Under the pieces are notes generated by a model. That model was given only the letters and a program-made list of their open reading frames with translations. It searched no databases and had not been told where the DNA came from. The position numbers and the translations under genes were made by a program. A stretch of DNA of 57,921 nucleotides from Entamoeba invadens IP1 (lineage: Eukaryota; Evosea; Mastigamoebida; Endamoebidae): contig NW_004440309.1 of NCBI RefSeq assembly GCF_000330505.1, positions 226,909-284,829 on the forward strand, read 5' to 3'. This document shows positions 51,160-57,921 of the stretch, piece by piece; positions within the stretch are counted from its first letter, which is position 1, and each line of letters opens with the position of its first letter.

Positions 51160-51574
51160 TTTGTATTTCAACTGTTTCAATTTAGTTTTCAAAGGTCTTT
51201 TGATTAACAACTTTGTAACCAAAAGCACGTCAAATTTAGATATTCTAAATAATCGCATTGATTATTCTTATTGGAAAGGCACGTAAATAGTCCTTCAATG
51301 GTAGACAAATTCTATATATATATAATTCTTTTAACTTTAATATAATTATCAATTATTTTCACATTTTTTACCCAAAAACTGGTAAATTATAATTAAATTA
51401 TAAAAAACCAAAAATAAATAGAACAAATGAAGTCCCAATCCGACCCAATAATCGAAGAGAAGAATACAGAAAAAGTTAAAATCGTTGGTCATTCCAAAGT
51501 TTCATAGATCGCCAAGATATGTGGTGTGATGTGTCCACGACACAAGAAGGCGAACTGATAAAGTTAAGTTTCAA
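51160..51574. other. Upstream spacer with short ORF
   Basis: 415 bp ahead of the NT-C2/dilute gene, AT-rich to about 51400 and then more coding-like. A 26-codon ORF (ATG at 51427, TAG at 51505-51507) ends 67 bp upstream of the ATG at 51575. It may be an upstream ORF or chance. Confidence 0.35.
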
Positions 51575-54500
51575 ATGAAAGCGTTTTTAAAGAAGAACAT
51601 CAAACAGAAGTACACGGTGGAATTCCACCAAGTGACGAACCTGAAAGGGTTACCCGAAGGCACTGAAGTCTTTATGAAGTGGCGGCGGGGGGACAAGAAA
51701 GAGAACAAAGGACACTTAGATAAAGGTCAAGTCCATGGAGGGACATTACTCTACTCTCCCGCCATCACTGTACCGATCAATTGTACACTATTTCTGAAGA
51801 AAAAGGAAGGGTATGATGAGAAAGGAATGGAAGTCTCTGTTTGGACTGCAACAGAGAAACCAAAAGAGTTATGTAAAGGGATGGTTAACTTAGCTAAATA
51901 TGCGGATCTTGATGGGAAGAAGATAACAGTCATAGTTAGTATGAAAGGGAAGAACACTGGAGACCTTCAACTTTTGATATCTTCTGGTGTTGGAGTAGAA
52001 ACAGCAAGTGAGGACGAGACCGAAGTTCTTCAAATGCATCCCGTCAATGGAGCAGCCAAAAGCAGTAATTTGGATGTTCATGAGTTACTCATTCAAGAAG
52101 TCAGTAAGACCAATCATGAAGTTCAAAAGGAAAAGGTCATCAAGAACGAAGAAGAAGATGACAAAGAAGAGAAGGAGTTAATTGAGAAACAACGGCGGCA
52201 GAAGGAATTGCAAGAAAAGGAAGATGCCGAGAGGAAGAAAAAGGCGGAAGAAGCCGCTAAAGAAGAAGCTGAACGACAGAAGTCTTTGTTTTCAGCAGCT
52301 GCCATGGATGTCAAAATTAAAGGTAAAAAGGATAACAAGAAGAAATTTACACAAGAGGACTTAGACACGGCGATAGAGAAAGCCGTTGAAAAGGTGACGA
52401 AAGAATTGACTTCCAAAAGTAAGAAGAGGGAAGAAGAGTTGTTAGCCGACTTTGATAAAAAGACTAAATCTGCTGCCAAGGAGAAAGTTTGTTGACGAAA
52501 AAGAGTCTGTCGAACATTATAAATAAAGATAATATAACATTGCACACCACCTCTTGCTTTTCAAGCCCTGAGTCATTATACCCAATACTACCACTCGCTT
52601 CAATTATTGCACACGTCATAGTATAAGTATATTCTAATATATAGGAAAGTGCTCTTAAGGACAAAGATGGGAAGATCTCGGAATTGAACAACAAGCTTCA
52701 GGAAGAGACAAAGCAAAAGGAAAATACACAAGCCGCTCTTCAGTCTGCTAACAGCTTGACTGCCGAGTTGAAGGGAACTATTTCAAACAAAGAAAATGAA
52801 GCTGCTGAGATGAAGAAGACAATTGAAGAAAAGGAGAATAAGAAGAATCAACTCGAAAAGGAAATTGAAGACCTCAAGAAGAAGGTCGACGACGAAGCGA
52901 AAGCAAAAGAAGCGGTAGCTGGAGAATTAGCAGTATCTGCTGCACTTGCTGTTGAGTTGAAGGGCACTGTAGCGAAGAAAGAAGAAGACATAGAAGAGCT
53001 TAAGAAGAAGGTTGAAGAAGTCGAGAAGAATGCGGCCAAAGGGTCTGAAGATCTTTTGCGACAGAAGAATGAAGAGATCGAGAAAATCAAGAACGAGAAA
53101 GTTTGTCGTTTATACTTTAATAATATTATAATTTAAATTAATAATATGCCATAATTTGAGTCGAGAGTATACATTGTCTTTGAGTGAATGAGTGGTAGTT
53201 ATTCTGTTCTTTATTGAAGTATACTCTCAATGTTTTGATGTTCTGTGGTGTGCTTTATGTATTGACAGACAGCACGAACTCATTAAGGAAGTTGAGACAT
53301 TCAAGAAGTATGCGGCTTCAGACAACTTACAAATCAAAAACTCGTTGAAATACACTGAAGATTTGAGAACAGAAAACGAGAAAGTGAAGAAGGAATTACA
53401 AAATGTTCAAAACGAAAAAGAAAAAATTGTCACACAACTCCAAAATGAAAAAACACAGAATAAAGACCTTGAGCAAAAATTGGAGGAACTTGAGAGGGAA
53501 AAGTACACCACTCTATCTCAACTTGAAAATGAAAAGGCTGAGAAGATTGCGTATACGAAAAAGTTGGAGGAAAGTCAAGCAAATATTAAGAACCTTGAAA
53601 CACTGAGTTTAGGGGAAAACGACAAAGCCAAAGAAGTGTTAGAGAAGATACAAAATGAAAATGAAACTTTACGCATTGAGAATGAAAAAATGAGGAATGA
53701 CTATGAATCCAAAATAAAGAGTTTAAAAGAGAGCAATGACACTTTAAGTTCTGAAGTCTCTGAAAACAAAGACCTTTGCGAAAAGAATCAAAAGAGAAAC
53801 AAAGAACTTCAATTAGAGCTTGACGCGCTAAAACAAAACAAAGAGACTGAAAACTCGACACCAGTGGAATCCATTACAGACAAAATAGTGAAAGGATATG
53901 TCGAGAACAAAAAAGACCCAAAAGGCTTCAGTGAAGTGATTTTATCTCTAGCAACAGGTGACAACGAGATCACTGAAATCGAGGTGTTGCGTAGTCTTGG
54001 AAACACATTAGAAGAGAATATCTACCTTCTAAGTACAATGCTCTATGTCCTTCATAAAGACAAAGTCGAGAAGTTTGAGAAGAGAGGTGACTTGCAGTCT
54101 CAACTCTGTGAATTACTTGACTTCTTTTTCAAGCGGACTGTTCAAGTTTGTGTTGTGAAATACGAAGGGTTCTTAGAAGGTATTATAGAAGACAATCAGT
54201 GTTTCGAGAAACGACAAGCTGCAGAATATGAATTGGTTTCTGCTGGGTATATCTTGCGTCACATGAAGTACTTAGTCAAGACATTAAGTGACACAAGTAT
54301 TGAGCGAAATGTAGTCAAGCAGTTAATGAGTCAAATAGTCAATTTTGTGACGTACAAAGTGATTGAGTTACTCGTTTGCAGTGAGCGCGTGACGTTTGCG
54401 AAAGGTCTCCAACTCAAGTTCTTCTTTTCGATCTTAGAAGGTGAAATGGAAGACTCTTCGGACCTCAAACCGTATGTGAAATACTTAATGCCTGCCGTTG

Positions 54501-54712
54501 AAATTTCAGGCTTGTTAGTTGTTGATATGGCATCTCCCGAGTTCAACATTATAGCGTTGAAAGAGAATATGCCTCATGTCAGTGGAAGTGTTATGTATGC
54601 GGTTTTGAACAAATACAGAAACGACAAGAAACAGCCATTACCCAAAGACATCTTAGACAAAATAAACAAAACTGATGTTCCAGTGCCTTCTTGTCTTGAT
54701 TTGGTGTGTTAA
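51575..54712 (+). CDS. NT-C2 / coiled-coil / dilute-domain protein (three exons)
   Basis: Exons 51575-52486, 52645-53100 and 53273-54712; introns of 158 and 172 nt begin GTTTGT and end TAG and CAG. The joined frame gives 935 residues. Residues ~1-135 (KYTVEFHQVTNLKGLPEG...KITVIVSMKG) fit the N-terminal C2 (NT-C2) domain of EEIG1/EHBP1-type proteins. A very long Glu/Lys/Asn-rich coiled coil follows (about 190-620). The C-terminal ~300 residues resemble a dilute (DIL) domain, as in myosin V tails (LEENIYLLSTMLYVLHKDK...LLDFFFKRTVQVCVV). This joins a membrane-binding and a cargo-adaptor module, so it may be a Golgi or endosome tether, which is inference. Without the splicing it reads as three truncated frames. 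Confidence 0.8.
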
Positions 54713-54831
54713 GTTAATTTATCTTGGTGTTTACTTCCTTTTCCTTCAAACTCGTGTCAAAGTATAGTATATTAATAGTATTTCAATGGTATATTAATTC
54801 TAGTACGTTTATAATAGAATTAATAGTAATA

Positions 54832-55767
54832 TTAATTATCAATCAAATTGGCATCTTCCGCCTCGTCGTAGTTCTCCTTCAACATGTTCTCCGTCTCTTT
54901 CTTGAACATTGCTTTCTCACTCTCTGCCAATTCGTCTCCATGTATTTTTGCAATCCACGAATATAACCCGTCCTTTCCTAGTTCCGCATAAGCCCTTGCT
55001 CCCGTCGAGTATTTAATAGTCTTCGTCCCATTGTCATTTGTGAGTATAATTCTTCGTAAGTAGTATTGTTTGGTTAGAACTTTATCAATGAACACTTGTA
55101 GAGATGGTTGTCCGGGTACTGCAGTGATGTCAAGTGTTTGCAAATGTGCGATAAGTGTGTCATCGAATATAGCTTCACCATTGAGTGATGTCAAAGCCAG
55201 AATAATGAATGTGATACCGTGGACGACGACTTCGTCGTGGGTCATTCCTTCGAGAGGTAATACCTTTAAGTCTTCATTCATCGGGGTATAGTCGAGCAAG
55301 ATGAATGAAGACTTCTGTGGGGAAGTCTTAATCTCTTTCAACTCCATTCCAAATTGTTTTTTAAGTCGAGCGGTCGCCTCTTCAATACAGTTTTTAAACT
55401 TATTTCTGGGGTTGACCTTATATTTTGCAAACACCGTGCGGACGATGTCTTCTCGTGTTAATATTTTTTTCGTGGATTGATATGTTAAAGCCTTTCGAAC
55501 AATGTCGTTCACTATCGAGTTGAACTCCTCGGGACTTAATTCCCCTCTCTTCGATTGTGTGGCGACACGTTGTGATGAACTCTTTCGCTTTGGTTTTTTC
55601 GGAGAAAGTACTTCTTCGACTTCCGAATCGGAGTCTTCTAAATAAAGGTCCTCCGCTTCAACTTCTTGAGTTTTCGACGTCGACTTTTTCGAGTGGGATC
55701 GACTTGCTTTGCTCATTTGATGTTTTCTCTTTTTTTCAGTTTTTGTTTTAGTAAAAATGTTTTTCAT
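54832..55767 (-). CDS. Nse3/MAGE-domain protein (SMC5/6 complex)
   Basis: A 311-residue protein with a basic, Ser/Lys-rich leader (1-75; acidic and basic blocks, probably nuclear) and a MAGE homology domain (~80-290): IVRKALTYQSTKKILTREDIVRTVF, ARLKKQFGMELKEI, GITFIILALTSLNGEAIFDD, RIILTNDNGTKTIKYSTGARAYAE. Single MAGE proteins in protists correspond to Nse3, which pairs with the Nse1 ubiquitin ligase and binds the SMC5/6 ring in DNA repair. The ATG at 55767 gives the longest product; a second ATG 17 codons later (MSKASRSH) is possible. Confidence 0.78.
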   Translation of the reverse strand: MKNIFTKTKTEKKRKHQMSKASRSHSKKSTSKTQEVEAEDLYLEDSDSEVEEVLSPKKPKRKSSSQRVATQSKRGELSPEEFNSIVNDIVRKALTYQSTKKILTREDIVRTVFAKYKVNPRNKFKNCIEEATARLKKQFGMELKEIKTSPQKSSFILLDYTPMNEDLKVLPLEGMTHDEVVVHGITFIILALTSLNGEAIFDDTLIAHLQTLDITAVPGQPSLQVFIDKVLTKQYYLRRIILTNDNGTKTIKYSTGARAYAELGKDGLYSWIAKIHGDELAESEKAMFKKETENMLKENYDEAEDANLIDN

Positions 55768-56157
55768 GTTCAGTATAGTTTAATGAAATTATATTGATAG
55801 TTATTTTTTACTACTATTTAAATTAATTTGTTATTAATATTAATATTATAATGTTTAGTTCTTATTGAATTCTTTGTTTTGGATTAAAAATTGAAAGGGA
55901 TACCATTAAACCCTATATTTTTCTCTATTTAAGAAATTAAATGGAAAACTGAGTATTTCACTTTGCTGGTTTGGTCTGCTTATGCATCCTGAACCTTTTC
56001 AATAAGTGAATAGAGTTATAGGACTTTGGTGACACACGGCTCATTAGCTCGTGTTGTCAATCAAGTCATAACAGTTCACCTTTTTATTCAAATTTTGAAT
56101 CAAATGCGTTATTGATGAATGAAAATACCTTTTTAATTGTATTGAACTGATAATAAA
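55768..56157. other. AT-rich intergenic region
   Basis: 390 bp between the end of the USP gene and the Nse3 start; no feature seen. Confidence 0.45.
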
Positions 56158-57082
56158 TCAATTACCTTTTTTCTGATTTAAGAAATTGAAATAGTCTTCT
56201 GTAATACTCAATCCATCCACACAGAGTTTTGGATCAATAGTACCAGTTTTTTGATATAACATAGCGACTATGACTTCATGTTCACCTTCGTTCAGACCTA
56301 AAAAATAAGGTATATATTTATAATATATATAACAATTAAACTATTAAAAACAAACACCCATTCCATTTGTACACGTTGGTATCATCAGCACAGAACCATC
56401 CCAATTCAGTGTTTGTGTAACATCTACAGTGACCAACCAATTCCCACCCAATGTGGCTTATCATTGCTATAAGACTGTATTCCACTCCTTTAATATTAAT
56501 CACTCGGTTCTGTGAAACACTCTTCTCTATCTTCTTCAATTGTCCATTGTTCTCACAAATGTTGTTCACCAAAAACACAATCGTCTCGGGAATTGCCTGA
56601 TATGTCACTTCACAAGGTTGATCTTCTTCGCAACACCACATCACATCGCTATGTCTCTGAATGATAACTTCCAAATCGTGTTCGTTCTCCATATTATTTA
56701 ACGTCCAGTAGTTCTCACAGGACTTCATTGCATACTCTTTCCCACATTTCTTGCACACCGCTTTGATATCCTTCTTTAGAGTCACCTTACATTCTCCCAA
56801 CTCAAACAAGACCATCATTAAAAATTCATTTGGATCTCCTGTATTAGGTTCGTAGTTATCTAAAAAGTAGAACGTGTCCACCGTGTCATATCCACTGTTA
56901 CACAAGTCGTAGCACAAGAGTTTCACTCTTTGCACCACTTCGTTTTTGGGCTGTGAACAAAACAGTTGATCGACAATAACAGATGAGCTCATAATGAACT
57001 GAATGACACTGTTCACGTAACATCCGTTACATGTTTTATTGAATAATCCAATTGGGGGAACTCGTCGTTTAATCACCTCCAT
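56158..57082 (-). CDS. Ubiquitin-specific protease (USP), divergent, two exons
   Basis: Exon 1 57082-56356, intron 56355-56298 (58 nt, GTTTGT...TAG), exon 2 56297-56158; 288 residues. The Cys box is GLFNKTCNGCYVNSVIQFI, with the catalytic Cys in NGCYVNS. A zinc-knuckle-like CKKCGKEY follows. The His box is GHCRCYTNTELGWFCADDTNVYKWNG. The short second exon adds LNEGEHEVIVAMLYQKTGTI, which supplies the family's final YQK/YQR strand and would otherwise be missing. It is small for a USP (catalytic domains are usually 300-350) but has both boxes. It removes ubiquitin from targets; the target is unknown. Confidence 0.78.
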
Positions 57083-57141
57083 CTACTAGTTTTATAGTTT
57101 TAAAAATCATTGAATACCATTTTTATAACATACAAAAAACA

Positions 57142-57921
57142 TTATTTACTTCGATCCTTTTGATTGATCTCGTCCAGTCTCTTCACTATTTTACATGAGT
57201 TTGGTCTCATATGGGGGTTCTCGTCCCACCCTTCCTCACATAAGTTTTTTATTTTCTCGTTACTCACACAACTCAATGGGGGTCTTCCGCCACTCGTCAC
57301 TTCAGAATAGATCCCCGCCATAAACTGAATGTCCCCAAATGGTCGTTTCTGTGTAAATATTTCCCATATGACAAAAGACAATGAATACACATCTGACTTG
57401 AAACTACACTTCTTCCCTTGCAGAACTTCTGGCGCAGTCCAAATCGGGTTGAAATTCCTCGCCTCGTCTTTTTCTTTCCCACTGGAACACAACCCAAAGT
57501 CCGCTAAAACACTCCTCAACTTCCCATTCTCCCTCTTTATTAACACGTTCGGTGATTTGATATCACGATGAATAAAATTCTTCAAATGAAGCGCTTTCAC
57601 CCCTCGACTCACATCTATGCTTAACCCTAACTTCTCGTCATCAGTTAATCGAATCTTACTCAATACGTCATATAAACTCCCTTCACTACAATACTCATAC
57701 ACTAATATCAATGGTTCTATATTAACACCTTTCATACGTAACAAATTGGGGTCTTCACATTTCTTTGCAACTTCAATCTCATTCAAAACTTCACGCACCT
57801 TCTCCTCAAACCCTTTTTGAACACCTTCCTCGTCTTCAATTTTCATACACTTCTCCACTAACACCTCACCATGTACCATTATCTTCTTGACCACGGCACT
57901 ACTCCCCTCAGCTATTCTTCG
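57142..57921 (-). CDS. Tyrosine kinase-like (TKL) protein kinase, N-terminus beyond window
   Basis: The catalytic domain is nearly complete and the frame stays open to the right edge, so the start is outside. Visible parts: a Gly-loop remnant IAEGSSAVVKK, VLVEK with the ATP-site Lys, YEYCSEGSLYDVL, catalytic loop HRDIKSPN, DFG, WTAPEVL, SDVYSLSFVIWEIF, and RPPL near the end. The sequence type (TAPEVL, DIKSPNVL) is TKL, the class expanded in Entamoeba as transmembrane kinases. Upstream domains may include a receptor-like ectodomain, but none are in the window. Confidence 0.88.
   Translation of the reverse strand, partial: RRIAEGSSAVVKKIMVHGEVLVEKCMKIEDEEGVQKGFEEKVREVLNEIEVAKKCEDPNLLRMKGVNIEPLILVYEYCSEGSLYDVLSKIRLTDDEKLGLSIDVSRGVKALHLKNFIHRDIKSPNVLIKRENGKLRSVLADFGLCSSGKEKDEARNFNPIWTAPEVLQGKKCSFKSDVYSLSFVIWEIFTQKRPFGDIQFMAGIYSEVTSGGRPPLSCVSNEKIKNLCEEGWDENPHMRPNSCKIVKRLDEINQKDRSK

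Noticed and set aside
1..57921. CRISPR arrays, bacterial operons, rRNA genes
   Set aside because: No regularly spaced identical repeats, no operon-like spacing with ribosome binding sites and no rRNA similarity were seen; the genes are eukaryotic with introns.

Overview
This window looks like nuclear DNA of an Entamoeba species. The genes are compact and mostly intronless. The few introns are short (44-172 nt), almost all begin GTTTGT and end TAG or CAG. Intergenic DNA is extremely AT-rich, and the proteins are eukaryotic core machinery with Archamoebae-like divergence. Three small inverted-repeat DNA elements suggest a transposon-rich species such as E. invadens or E. moshkovskii rather than E. 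histolytica; that species guess is inference from general knowledge.

Layout. 1-285: degenerate 20-bp tandem array and AT-rich DNA. 286-2828 (-): coatomer gamma with an apparent one-base frameshift. 2829-5419: long AT-rich gap. 5420-7567: convergent pair of related Entamoeba-type proteins with possible tandem dsRBD-like modules. 8261-9099: two MITE-like elements, the first with a nested GC-rich hairpin. 9256-16078: DCAF7-like WD40 protein, SLC35F6-like transporter, RNA polymerase I second subunit. 16079-23385: large unknown protein, four-LIM protein, PRELI-domain protein, CBP80-like protein, secreted protein. 23579-26605: short-chain dehydrogenase broken by one stop codon, then a four-exon TBC1D15/Gyp7-type RabGAP. 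27041-34647: glycerophosphodiesterase, small protein, HSF, LSm6, FERRY3/C12orf4-like protein, basic nucleolar-like protein, LolD/MacB-like ABC ATPase, TLDc protein. 36348-38903: three-exon Ras and three small unknown genes. 39812-40001: mariner-type MITE. 40167-46790: CUE-like protein, three-exon MFS transporter, calcineurin A, PCID2-like PCI protein, ElaA-like acetyltransferase. 47778-57921: PP2C, RNase T2, two membrane proteins, NT-C2/coiled-coil/dilute protein, Nse3/MAGE, USP deubiquitinase, and a TKL kinase that runs off the right edge.

The genes are not in operons; neighbours alternate strand and share short promoter regions. Themes recur: membrane traffic (COPI, RabGAP, FERRY3, Ras), nuclear RNA and DNA work (Pol I, CBP80, LSm6, PCID2, Nse3) and signalling (calcineurin, PP2C, TKL kinase, HSF). 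Thirteen introns were placed confidently by reading-frame continuity and protein-family continuity, turning several apparently split reading frames into single genes. Starts were moved to the first plausible ATG wherever the longest open frame began at a non-ATG codon. All homology calls are from recognition by eye, with no database search.
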